Shown piece after piece: positions 20,994 through 28,932 of a stretch of DNA of 35,250 bases (positions within the stretch are counted from its first letter, which is position 1; each line of letters begins with the position of its first letter). Position numbers and translations under genes: made by a program. This DNA is from an uncultured Erysipelotrichaceae bacterium (lineage in GTDB: Bacteria; Bacillota_I; Bacilli_A; Erysipelotrichales; Erysipelotrichaceae): contig CAMCSA010000023.1 in the NCBI GenBank assembly GCA_945877405.1, positions 1-35,250 of the forward strand, read 5' to 3'. The notes beneath the pieces are model-generated. The model saw nothing but the letters and a program-made list of their open reading frames with translations, was not told the origin of the DNA and searched no databases.

Positions 20994-23479
20994 ATGACCA
21001 TCCTGGATTCAGACTTTGTGATCTGGTTGAATATCCCAATGGTGGCAGATCAGAGTTCTATGAGAATGGAACAGATATGATCATCATAGATGAAGATATC
21101 TGTAAACATGAACAGAATGATCCCGTTTTCCGTTATATGCTCATCACAGAAAAGCAGAATCTGTATATGAACAGGTTTCAAAGAGTATTCAGATTTCTGG
21201 GTTATGATAAGGAAGAGATAGATCATTATCTGTCTTCAAAAGAAATAGAAATTTCTGTTGAGGATCTGAATTCGATCGGTGATCGAGCAGAACAGGTGAA
21301 TGTATCACCGTTGGAAATGAAGTTTGAGCAGAACTTTACAAATGCCTATGGCAGGTCTGCATTACGGTATCTGACAAGGGAATACAGTATCTGTGATGAA
21401 CAGGGCAATCACTATTTCCTGGATTATTTCATTCGAACAGAAAATCATCAATATGCAGTTGAAGAAAACGGAGTTACCTATCATCATCCACAGATCATTG
21501 GTGAAAGCAGATATCGCAAACAGTTGAAAAAGCAGAATACATGCACGCAATGGGGCATTCAGCTGTATCGTTTCTCTACAGAGGACTGTGAGTTTGAAAA
21601 CAGAATTGAAGATGATATCAAACAGTACTTTGGAAAGGATACATCCGGTTTCATTGATGATGGATTGAAGGTAGACCGCAAGGTTGCTTTATATGAACAT
21701 CAGTCCATCAGTTTACAGGAAATACAGAATCGAAGAAAAGCAGGCATTAAAGCATTCCTGATTGTACTGCCGACTGCAGCTGGGAAATCCAGAATTGTAG
21801 AAGAGGATATCAGAGATTATGCAAAGGATTGCGATGAATTCAGAGCTCTGATTCTGGTGCCAGGACATAATACTCGGGATGACTGGAAGAAACGCGTACA
21901 TCATTCATTGCCGCAACTGGAAGGCTGTATTGATATCTGCACATATGCGTATATGGCAAGGCATTATGCAGAACTGCCATCAGATACATATGATTACATG
22001 GTTGTGGATGAAGCACATCATGCGGTAGCTCCTGTATTGAAACGTGTTATCCAGTATTTCAATACAGGATTTACAGTCGGATTAACAGCTACAGATCAGC
22101 GCCCGGATAAGAAAAAACTGGAAACAGTATTCGGGACATATTCTACTTCACTGTCATTAAAGCAGGCAATGGAGAAAGAGATTGTAGCCAGAGCCAATGT
22201 ATTCAGAATAGAAACCAATATTGATCTTTCTCATGTCAGGTTCAACGGTAAGGATTATGTCAATGCAGATCTTGAGAAAAGAATCAGAGTGACATCACGA
22301 AATGAACTGATTGTAGATGTGCTGAACAGCTACTGTACTGAAGGCGAGATGGGACAAAGGCAGGGTGTTATATTCTGCGTCAATGTATCCCATGCCAATG
22401 AGATGGCTAGACTGATGAATCAGGCAGGTATCAGTGCTGCTGCCTATACAGGACAGACAAAGAAGGCTGATGATGTAATGGAATCATTCCGGCAGAAAAA
22501 AATCAGATTCCTATGTTCCTGTAATATGATCTCAGAAGGATGGGATTACCCTGAACTTGGCATACTTGTCATGGCAAGACCGACTCTTTCCAAGGTACTT
22601 TATCTGCAGCAGATCGGCAGAGGTTTACGCAGAACAGATACAAAGAAGAATGTACTTGTTATTGATGTTGTGGATGAATATGGCGCAATGGTAAAGGCAT
22701 GTAATATGCATGCAATCTTTCAGAATACATACTATGTCCCATTTGGGGATATCACCAGAACAGATTATCGTCCAGGTGATCTGATCGTGATTGATGGAAT
22801 GGAAGAAAGAGTAACAAGAATCGTCAAAGTAGATATTGATACATTCGAGAATAAGTATGGGGATTATCTCAGCCAGGAACAGGTAGCCAGGGAATACTTT
22901 GTCAGTACCGGTACGGTTACAAGCTGGATTAAAAAGGGTAAGATTATTCCTACTGTACAGTACAGTTTTGGCAGTAAGACTATCTATATGTTCAGTCCAT
23001 CGGATGTTGAAAAATACAGAATAGAGCTTGGTATCAAGGAACATAATGATGCCACGATCAAAGAGGACTTCTTTGATTTCATGGAAGAAAGAGACTACTC
23101 TTTGTCATATAAAATGCCATTCATGTTGTCATTCATGAAGCATGTGGATGAAATAGGTGATGCAAAGATTGATGATGTACTGGATGATTACATTGCTTTC
23201 TACCAGGATCGAATAGATCGAGGACTTCAGGTAGATCGTAAAACATGTCCATACAATGATCAGACACTGAAAGACAGAAAGTCCATATGCAGAAACATGC
23301 TCACAAATCCTTTTGAAAAGTTTGAACGTAAAAGATTCCTGTACTACTCAAAGGATCTTAGTGTAATATCCATGAACCATGCATTATTTGCTCAACTGAC
23401 TTTGGAAGATCGGAAAAGAATCGATGATCAGCTGAAGGATGATCTGAAGAATTACTATGCAGATATGGGCGGAGTGTAA
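20957..23479 (+). CDS. SF2 DEAD/DEAH helicase with nuclease-like N-terminus and HTH domain
   Basis: A large 840-aa protein. Residues about 115-215 resemble a PD-(D/E)xK/Vsr-like fold (EMKFEQNFTNAY, FLDYFIRTENHQYAVEENG, then TYHHP and a Leu-Tyr-Arg-Phe strand); Asp156 and Glu169/170 would be metal ligands, but the usual Lys is Asn171. Residues 240-580 are the helicase core: Walker A PTAAGKS (272-278), DEAH (351-354), GLTAT (375-379) and motif VI QQIGRGLRR (551-559). Residues about 637-690 form a MerR/excisionase-like HTH (SQEQVAREYFVSTGTVTSWI). The tail is unassigned. The core resembles restriction/defence translocases. GGGAGG lies 8 nt before the ATG, inside the overlapping methyltransferase gene. 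It may be a defence or DNA-repair enzyme; the role is inferred. Confidence 0.82.
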   Translation: MVESDTKKDLFLNDHPGFRLCDLVEYPNGGRSEFYENGTDMIIIDEDICKHEQNDPVFRYMLITEKQNLYMNRFQRVFRFLGYDKEEIDHYLSSKEIEISVEDLNSIGDRAEQVNVSPLEMKFEQNFTNAYGRSALRYLTREYSICDEQGNHYFLDYFIRTENHQYAVEENGVTYHHPQIIGESRYRKQLKKQNTCTQWGIQLYRFSTEDCEFENRIEDDIKQYFGKDTSGFIDDGLKVDRKVALYEHQSISLQEIQNRRKAGIKAFLIVLPTAAGKSRIVEEDIRDYAKDCDEFRALILVPGHNTRDDWKKRVHHSLPQLEGCIDICTYAYMARHYAELPSDTYDYMVVDEAHHAVAPVLKRVIQYFNTGFTVGLTATDQRPDKKKLETVFGTYSTSLSLKQAMEKEIVARANVFRIETNIDLSHVRFNGKDYVNADLEKRIRVTSRNELIVDVLNSYCTEGEMGQRQGVIFCVNVSHANEMARLMNQAGISAAAYTGQTKKADDVMESFRQKKIRFLCSCNMISEGWDYPELGILVMARPTLSKVLYLQQIGRGLRRTDTKKNVLVIDVVDEYGAMVKACNMHAIFQNTYYVPFGDITRTDYRPGDLIVIDGMEERVTRIVKVDIDTFENKYGDYLSQEQVAREYFVSTGTVTSWIKKGKIIPTVQYSFGSKTIYMFSPSDVEKYRIELGIKEHNDATIKEDFFDFMEERDYSLSYKMPFMLSFMKHVDEIGDAKIDDVLDDYIAFYQDRIDRGLQVDRKTCPYNDQTLKDRKSICRNMLTNPFEKFERKRFLYYSKDLSVISMNHALFAQLTLEDRKRIDDQLKDDLKNYYADMGGV

Positions 23480-23532
23480 GACTGTTTAATTGAATATACA
23501 CCATTTATTCCATTGATTGATAAGGATGAGGA

Positions 23533-23832
23533 TTGGATAAAACACATAAATTCTTCTGTGTGAATGAAAATGAAAAGGTCAATGGAGTTATTACATGTGA
23601 TGGATTTGTAGTAAGAAAAGGAAGCCTGATTTCTTCTGTCGTTACAGATGATTGTTCTGAATATGTAGTAAAGAAACGTAAACAATGTAAGTATTTGATA
23701 AATGACAGTAACTTATTGCAGGAAGATGTTTTATTCGGCTCACCTACTGGAACGTCAGATTTTGTATGTGGCACAAATACTGATGGAACTGTAGAATGGA
23801 AGAGAAAGGATGGTAATTGCGGAAGTATGTGA
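23533..23832 (+). CDS. DUF4357 domain protein
   Basis: A 99-aa protein made almost only of a DUF4357-like domain: KFFCVNENEKVNGVITCDGF, FVVRKGSLISS, QEDVLFGSPTGTSDFVCG and EWKRKDG. DUF4357 normally sits at the C-terminus of GIY-YIG or restriction-type proteins and may bind nucleic acid, so a free-standing copy is of interest. It could be a truncated remnant, but the frame is clean. The only usable start is TTG 23533, preceded by AAGGA 6 nt upstream; a stop lies just before it. It follows the nuclease-helicase by 53 bp on the same strand and ends before the terminator at 23890, so it belongs to that operon. Confidence 0.65.
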   Translation: MDKTHKFFCVNENEKVNGVITCDGFVVRKGSLISSVVTDDCSEYVVKKRKQCKYLINDSNLLQEDVLFGSPTGTSDFVCGTNTDGTVEWKRKDGNCGSM

Positions 23833-23889
23833 ATCGAATTGCCATAACTGAATCGGGACGGAGCAAATGTAGTATTTCGGATATAAAGT

Positions 23890-23911
23890 GTCGCCCAACA
23901 GGCGACCTTTT
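23890..23911 (+). terminator. Rho-independent terminator
   Basis: GTCGCC (23890-23895) pairs with GGCGAC (23901-23906) over CAACA, followed by CTTTTC. It closes the methyltransferase-helicase-DUF4357 transcript. Confidence 0.75.
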
Positions 23912-23955
23912 CTCTAAGAGAATGGGGTAAACTACACTTATGGAGGATACAGGTT

Positions 23956-24621
23956 ATGATGATCAGTCCGGAAACATATTATGAGATGAATCTGCAAGGT
24001 AAATCCCCAAAGGAAATCATGAAGAAGATCAGATCCCTGAAGATACAGATTGGGCAGTTAAAGAGGAGCATCGAAAAAACTGATGATATGGTTTTAGAAG
24101 TATTTCCGGGCAGATTGACAAGACTCAAGTGTGATCAGGATTATCTGGAACGTGCTATTCAGGCATACGAAGAAGCTGGTGGAGAATATGTTCGATCAAA
24201 AGCAGAACAGAAAGATTATGACTTCAATAAGGCATTGGATTCCATGAGTCAACTGGTGTTTACCATTGGTGGTTTCTTCTGTGGTCAAGAAACAAGAACA
24301 TTTACAGTATCAGATGATCAGGTTCTGGTGGATGTTGAAAAGATCCTGATATCGATGGATAAAGAAGAAGAGTATGGCCCTTACAGGAAAGAAGACTTTA
24401 TTTCCGGAATCAAGGCTCTCCATATAGGAGAATGGAAGAGAACATACAAAGATCCACTTGTTATGGATGGAACACAATGGGAACTGGATATCTACTACAA
24501 TAATGGCAGAAAAGCAGTAAAGATCTCAGGCAGCAATGCCTATCCATATAATTTTGAAGATCTGAAAGAATTTCTTGAAGTAGAAATGGAGGATGAAGAA
24601 AATGAGCAGAATCAGGATTGA
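23956..24621 (+). CDS. Uncharacterised protein coupled to the macro-domain gene (221 aa)
   Basis: I do not recognise a named family. The first 75 residues are helical and probably coiled-coil (ISPETYYEMNLQGKSPKEIM, SLKIQIGQLKRSIEKTDD, DQDYLERAIQAYEEAGGEY). The remainder is an alpha/beta segment (IGGFFCGQETRTFTVSDDQ, LHIGEWKRTYKDP, QWELDIYYNNGRKAV). The end is very acidic (EVEMEDEENEQNQD). It is soluble, with no signal or membrane segment. GGAGG lies 8 nt before ATGATG. It overlaps the macro-domain gene by 20 nt, so the two are cotranslated and their products may act together. Confidence 0.75.
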   Translation: MMISPETYYEMNLQGKSPKEIMKKIRSLKIQIGQLKRSIEKTDDMVLEVFPGRLTRLKCDQDYLERAIQAYEEAGGEYVRSKAEQKDYDFNKALDSMSQLVFTIGGFFCGQETRTFTVSDDQVLVDVEKILISMDKEEEYGPYRKEDFISGIKALHIGEWKRTYKDPLVMDGTQWELDIYYNNGRKAVKISGSNAYPYNFEDLKEFLEVEMEDEENEQNQD

Positions 24622-25579
24622 ACAGCTAGGAATAACAAAAACAGGAACAGAATGTATCGTAAATGCAGCTAATGAAAATTTACAGGCTGGTGGTGGCGTA
24701 TGTGGAGTTATATTCCAAGCTGCAGGACATAAACAGTTACAGAAAGCATGTGATGATATTGGGTATTGTCGTACAGGATCCGCTGTCATTACTCCAGCAT
24801 TTCATCTGAATGCAAAATACATTATTCATGCAGTTGGCCCTGTATGGTATGGTGGCAAGAAGAAAGAACCGCAGAAACTATATGGTTGCTATAAAGCATC
24901 ATTGAATCTTGCAAAAGAGCATGGATGTCATTCCATCGCATTTCCATTGATCTCAGCTGGTATATTTGGCTATCCAAAAGATCAGGCATGGAGAAAAGCT
25001 TTGCAGGCATGCAATGATTTCATTCATGACAATCCTGACTATGATATGGACATTCTCTTTACCATACCTGATCCGCAGATACTACAGATGGGATTGGCAG
25101 AGCTGAAATCACAGACAAAGAATGCACATACACAACAAGAAGAGAAGGTTGTAGCAGAAAACACGGATGATGATCTTCTTAGCACATTGAATGGAAAGGC
25201 TTTGAAGACTGCAATAGACAGCGTAAAAACAGTAGGAAAGATTCAGTGGAAAGGTGGTAAAGAATCTGATGGGATCATGGAGATACCGTATCCAGACTAT
25301 CCGGATGAGATATGGGTGAGTTTTTCGATATTTGATCCGGACACGGACTATTCAGATAACTATGAGAAATACTGCAAAGGTGTACTTCCAACTGATATGA
25401 ATGCTCATCAAATCAGAACGATGCTGACATTTATTGAGCGTGGGGAAAGATTCTGCGATGGACATGTTCAGCGTTATCTGGAAAACAATATCCTGTTGAA
25501 GCTGTTGTTACGCCTGGATGATCTGCTGATTGTTTATGATCAGAAGTATGGTTATATGGAAGAACTTAATTATTTGTAA
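24602..25579 (+). CDS. Macro domain-DUF6508 protein
   Basis: A 325-aa protein. Residues 1-170 are an ADP-ribose-binding macro domain: IVNAANENLQAGGGVCGVIF (19-38), then YIIHAVGPVWYGG, and the phosphate loop SAGIFGYP (118-125). In YmdB/MacroD2 enzymes GGGVDGAI carries a catalytic Asp; here it is Cys34 (GGGVCG), so hydrolase activity may differ. Residues about 195-325 resemble DUF6508 (YPDYPDEIWVSFSIFD, TMLTFIERGERFCDGHVQ). Such proteins probably recognise or remove ADP-ribose from protein or nucleic acid. Start 24602 is preferred over ATG 24593 because GGAGG (24588-24592) is 9 nt away from 24602 and abuts 24593. It converges with the kinase gene, with only 16 bp between stops. Confidence 0.82.
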   Translation: MSRIRIEQLGITKTGTECIVNAANENLQAGGGVCGVIFQAAGHKQLQKACDDIGYCRTGSAVITPAFHLNAKYIIHAVGPVWYGGKKKEPQKLYGCYKASLNLAKEHGCHSIAFPLISAGIFGYPKDQAWRKALQACNDFIHDNPDYDMDILFTIPDPQILQMGLAELKSQTKNAHTQQEEKVVAENTDDDLLSTLNGKALKTAIDSVKTVGKIQWKGGKESDGIMEIPYPDYPDEIWVSFSIFDPDTDYSDNYEKYCKGVLPTDMNAHQIRTMLTFIERGERFCDGHVQRYLENNILLKLLLRLDDLLIVYDQKYGYMEELNYL

Positions 25580-25595
25580 ATACCACAAACATTTC

Positions 25596-26663
25596 CTAAT
25601 GCGTAAGAAAAGCAAGAATGATCAGCATTATGAAAAACAATGTTGCTACAAGAATAATATCCAATAATATTATTCCAATGCATCTTATGAATGGATTCTT
25701 ATGTCTACATAGTGGGAATTGATTTTGAATGTTTACGTAGTTACAGGTTCCACCAACTATTGATAACATCATGAAAAGACAGAAGAAACGCTGTATCCAT
25801 AATTCCACTCCGTAGGTATTTTCAACGATGAGCGTTAGAGATAACCATAGAATGATAATATAAATTGGAATAGCGATGAGCATTTTCCATACGGTATGTG
25901 TTCTAAAGCCTGGTGGCAACAATTGGCTGGAGGTGAAATCAGAGGTTGTTCCAGTATGAGAATTACATGCTGATTGAATATCCCTGGAAAGTTCTAGAAC
26001 ATTGTCATAACGTTCCTTGGGGTTCATTTGAATGCATCTTTCGGCAATACTGAGTAATCTGTTGGGGACGTTGGTCATGTGATCAGCTGCTTCTTTGATC
26101 AAAACTCCTATTGCGTATATATCTGTTTGAGGAGAAGATGAGCCAAACCCATACTGTTCTGGTGCTGCGTATCCTTTCGTTCCAAGAAGAACGGTATCAT
26201 TTGTGGAAGTGTCAGAGTAGAGTTTGGCGGCATTAAAATCAAGCAAAACAACATGGTTCTGTTCCGTAATCATGATGTTTGAGGGTTTAATGTCTCGATG
26301 TATGATCGGTGGATTTAGTTGATGCAACTGACTGAGAATATCACATAATTCGATGAGATAATCTGTCAGAGCTGTTACTGTGAGGTGATTATTATTGATT
26401 ACATCCTCAAAGGTTGTTCCTGATACGTAGGATTCGATAACAATAAGCTGGTTGTCGATTTCAAAGAATTCTTTGATTCTTGGAATGCCATATATAGGAA
26501 TGTCTTTCAGTTTCTTATAGACATCAATGTTATAAATATCAATGGTTTTCTTTACGTAAATCTTTTTGGTTTCCTGATGTTGAACAAGAAAAATATTGTG
26601 TGGCTCATTCAGCGTTGCAATAGTTTTGTAATATGACAGGTCTACTTGTTGAGAATAATCCAT
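25596..26663 (-). CDS. Membrane-anchored Ser/Thr protein kinase
   Basis: A 355-aa Hanks-type kinase. The catalytic domain spans about 10-230: ATP-binding Lys38/39 in IYVKKT, catalytic loop HRDIKPSN (122-129, Asp124), metal-binding DFN (142-144) in place of DFG, activation segment to GYAAPEQYG, and TDIYAIGVLI. The N-lobe has no recognisable Gly-rich loop (TLNEPHNIFLV). The C-terminal 100 residues carry about three hydrophobic membrane segments (near 259-281, 288-307, 326-352) and no PASTA domains, so the kinase faces the cytoplasm without a long external sensor. It is divergent from an HTH-like gene with 54 bp between starts. Targets are unknown. Confidence 0.85.
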   Translation of the reverse strand: MDYSQQVDLSYYKTIATLNEPHNIFLVQHQETKKIYVKKTIDIYNIDVYKKLKDIPIYGIPRIKEFFEIDNQLIVIESYVSGTTFEDVINNNHLTVTALTDYLIELCDILSQLHQLNPPIIHRDIKPSNIMITEQNHVVLLDFNAAKLYSDTSTNDTVLLGTKGYAAPEQYGFGSSSPQTDIYAIGVLIKEAADHMTNVPNRLLSIAERCIQMNPKERYDNVLELSRDIQSACNSHTGTTSDFTSSQLLPPGFRTHTVWKMLIAIPIYIIILWLSLTLIVENTYGVELWIQRFFCLFMMLSIVGGTCNYVNIQNQFPLCRHKNPFIRCIGIILLDIILVATLFFIMLIILAFLTH

Positions 26664-26717
26664 ACCATCATTCCTTCCAATACTTTTATACGTATAATAT
26701 CAAAATGGAGAACAAAA

Positions 26718-27179
26718 ATGAACGAGAAAAGCACTATAGAGTTAGAACAGGTTTTACGGAGCACACACGCAAAAGATTTTAAACAGTTTTGCGATAGTAA
26801 CAGAGAATGTGCAAATCCTGAAGATAAACCATTCGTGGAATACTTCAAATTGCTGTTTAAGGAAAAAGGAATAACACAACAGACTGTTTTTCTGAAAGCG
26901 GATATTCCGGAAAGATATGGGTATAAGCTTCTTTCTGGTGAAAAACATACGAAGCAAAGGGATGTAATACTGAGGATCTGCTATGCGGCTGAGTTTACAT
27001 TAACGGAAACACAAAGAGCATTGAAAAAATATGGTATGCCTGAGTTGTATGCGAAGATTTCAAGGGATGCATTGCTGATGATTATGTTCAATGAAAGACC
27101 AGGCAGCATTGCTGATGTAAATGAAGTATTACAAAAACATGGAATGGATCCATTAAGAACAAGCGGTACTCAAGAATAA
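26718..27179 (+). CDS. HTH-like protein divergent from the kinase (153 aa)
   Basis: A 153-aa soluble protein with a probable XRE-like helix-turn-helix (FKLLFKEKGITQQTVFLKAD then YGYKLLSGEKHTKQRDVILR, about 47-90), followed by helices that include LTETQRALKKYGMPELYAKI. The second part (SRDALLMIMFNERPGSIADV) probably mediates dimer or partner contacts. Similar HTH proteins next to small Hanks kinases occur in gut Firmicutes by my recollection and may be substrates or regulators of the kinase. ATG 26718 follows GGAG by 7 nt; an in-frame ATG at 26646 would lie inside the kinase gene and is rejected. The short shared intergenic region suggests joint control. Confidence 0.75.
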   Translation: MNEKSTIELEQVLRSTHAKDFKQFCDSNRECANPEDKPFVEYFKLLFKEKGITQQTVFLKADIPERYGYKLLSGEKHTKQRDVILRICYAAEFTLTETQRALKKYGMPELYAKISRDALLMIMFNERPGSIADVNEVLQKHGMDPLRTSGTQE

Positions 27180-27336
27180 ACAAGTTACCACCGTTACGGG
27201 GGCAATGGAGCTTTAAAGTATGTGATAGACTTTTTTCAATGATAACTGACTGATTGGTGTGAAATAAATGGAAAAAACTAATGTTACATTTAGATAAATC
27301 TGCTTATCAGCACTGATCGTCTGAGGAGGAAGTTAA

Positions 27337-28236
27337 ATGGAAAAGAATTTAAAGCTACTGGCAATGGTGTTGTGTTTAACACTGTTTGGTACGATGGCAC
27401 TTGGGTGTGGCTCTTCAGGTTCGGGAGGAGACAAGGAAATAGCAAGTGTAACGAATCCTGATTCAGAAAAGGAAACTGATCAGGAAACCAATTCTGCTGT
27501 AACGATTGAAGAACAGGTTCTATTCGAAGGAAATGATTTCAAAATAACAGCAACCGGAATAGAGGATGGATTCTTTGGTACGGATCTGAAATTGCTGATT
27601 GAAAATAATTCAAGTCAGAACATCACAGTACAGGCAAGAAATTCCAATGTGAATGGATTTATGGTAGAGACAATGATGTCTGCGGATGTTGCTGCAGGTA
27701 AAAAAGCGAATGATTCATTAACATTTGAAACTACTGGATTAAAGGATTGTGGAATTGATTCTATTGCAACAATGGAATTTACACTTCATATTATGAATTC
27801 TGAATCATGGGAAGATATAGTAGTTACGGATACCATTGTAGTAAATACATCAATTGCTTCTACATATGTTCAAAAAGCAAATGATTCTGGTGAAGTTCTT
27901 TTTGATTCAAATGGAGTAAAAATTGTAGGAAAAGGATTATCTGCAGATGATTCCTTCTGGGGACCTGGGGTAATTCTTTACATCGAAAATAATACAGACA
28001 GAAATATTATAATTCAGACCAGAGATGTTTCTGTAAATGGCTTTATGGTTGAATCTATTATGTCCGAGGAAATAGTGGCAGGTAAAAAAGCAATGAGTGC
28101 TGTTCAGTTCTTATCATCAGATTTAGAGGCGAATTCTATTACTGATATAACAGACGTAGAATTGTATTTCACAATCGTTGACTCAGATTCCTGGGATACG
28201 ATACAGGACACTGATGTTATTGCTATCTCATTTTAA
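27337..28236 (+). CDS. Lipoprotein with two tandem beta-rich repeats
   Basis: A 299-aa secreted lipoprotein. The signal peptide ends in a lipobox (MALGC, modified Cys24), followed by a Gly/Ser linker and an acidic/Asn-rich spacer. Two homologous units follow: about 62-170 (VLFEGNDFKITATGIEDGFF, VQARNSNVNGFMVETMMS) and about 185-299 (VLFDSNGVKIVGKGLSADDS, IQTRDVSVNGFMVESIMS). Each resembles the DUF4352/DUF5067-like immunoglobulin-type fold seen in many Firmicute lipoproteins. The duplication is clear by eye. AGGAGG lies 8 nt before the ATG. It follows the HTH gene by 157 bp and precedes a small membrane protein by 28 bp. Function is unknown; it is possibly the outside sensor or effector of the kinase locus. 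Confidence 0.82.
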   Translation: MEKNLKLLAMVLCLTLFGTMALGCGSSGSGGDKEIASVTNPDSEKETDQETNSAVTIEEQVLFEGNDFKITATGIEDGFFGTDLKLLIENNSSQNITVQARNSNVNGFMVETMMSADVAAGKKANDSLTFETTGLKDCGIDSIATMEFTLHIMNSESWEDIVVTDTIVVNTSIASTYVQKANDSGEVLFDSNGVKIVGKGLSADDSFWGPGVILYIENNTDRNIIIQTRDVSVNGFMVESIMSEEIVAGKKAMSAVQFLSSDLEANSITDITDVELYFTIVDSDSWDTIQDTDVIAISF

Positions 28237-28264
28237 AAGATGTTTGTAGGGAGTGGCAAATATT

Positions 28265-28624
28265 GTGAAAACATGGAAACTGGTTTCGGGAATACTATGC
28301 ATTGTATTATTTGTCGTAGTTATGTTTCAGTCATGTGCAGTAGGTTTTATGAATACTGTTGAGGGAAGTGAAGAGTTTTCTGGAACTGCTGGGACGATTG
28401 TTGCTTTCATGATGTTATCAGGTGGAATAGTATCTGTATCGACAAGACAATCAAATGGTAAAGGAAGTAATATCGCACTTATCGTATTATTTGGATTTGC
28501 AGCATTTGTTGGGTTTATAGGCTCAGGAAGATTTGGAGATCTTCCAATATGGTCATTCTGGTGCCTGATAAATGCGATTATGGCATTTATTTGTCTGAGA
28601 AGAAAAGATAAAAAAGAAGAATAA
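28265..28624 (+). CDS. Small membrane protein (119 aa)
   Basis: A hydrophobic protein with about four membrane segments: LVSGILCIVLFVVVMFQSC, GTIVAFMMLSGGIVSVS, IALIVLFGFAAFVGFIG and IWSFWCLINAIMAFICL. It ends in a charged tail (RRKDKKEE). I recognise the general type (small integral proteins that follow DUF4352-like lipoproteins) but no named function. The start is either GTG 28265, with AGGGAG 11 nt upstream, or GTG 28253, which overlaps that ribosome site; 28265 is preferred. It is cotranscribed with the lipoprotein and followed by a terminator. Confidence 0.72.
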   Translation: MKTWKLVSGILCIVLFVVVMFQSCAVGFMNTVEGSEEFSGTAGTIVAFMMLSGGIVSVSTRQSNGKGSNIALIVLFGFAAFVGFIGSGRFGDLPIWSFWCLINAIMAFICLRRKDKKEE

Positions 28625-28636
28625 GCTGATAAGTGT

Positions 28637-28670
28637 AAGTGATTATGTTGAAACATACATGATCACTTTT
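28637..28670 (+). terminator. Rho-independent terminator
   Basis: AAGTGAT (28637-28643) pairs with ATCACTT (28662-28668), with an inner ATGT/ACAT helix, followed by TTTATT. Confidence 0.65.
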
Positions 28671-28892
28671 ATTGATGTAAAGAAATTCTTTCCGGCAAAT
28701 AATCAATTGTGATCTGATATCCGGCTGATCAGCTGCGGCCTCCAGCAGACTGACCAGTCATTTTTTATATGCAGAAAGCAAGTGTGCATGCCTGGCTGAC
28801 AGTTTTCAACCGAAAACATCAGATCATGCATAAATAAGCCACATACGATAGTTGCTCCACCTAGTGAACCGGTTGATTGGCTTTATAAAAGA
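28671..28892. other. Gene-free spacer between convergent units
   Basis: No gene is seen. GACTG-ACC-AGTC followed by six T near 28758-28776 could be a weak plus-strand terminator. GCTGATCAGC (28725-28734) is a short palindrome. The rest shows nothing recognisable. Confidence 0.35.
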
Positions 28893-28926
28893 ATACCCCT
28901 GTCGAATGGTAATCTGACAGGGGTAT
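28893..28926 (-). terminator. Terminator of the pilin-sortase operon
   Basis: ATACCCCTGTC (28893-28903) and GACAGGGGTAT (28916-28926) form a perfect 11-bp stem. On the minus strand it is followed by TCTTTTAT. It lies 7 nt past the sortase stop codon. Confidence 0.8.
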
Positions 28927-28932
28927 CGTATG

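Noticed and set aside
20397-23479. Calling the methyltransferase-helicase pair a Type I or III restriction system
   Set aside because: The methyltransferase has no DNA-methylase catalytic motif and no specificity or Mod subunit is present.
10167-28873. 13-mer CTAGTGAACCGGT present near 10167 and again near 28861
   Set aside because: Exact 13-base matches are expected several times by chance in a window of this size, and the flanks do not match.
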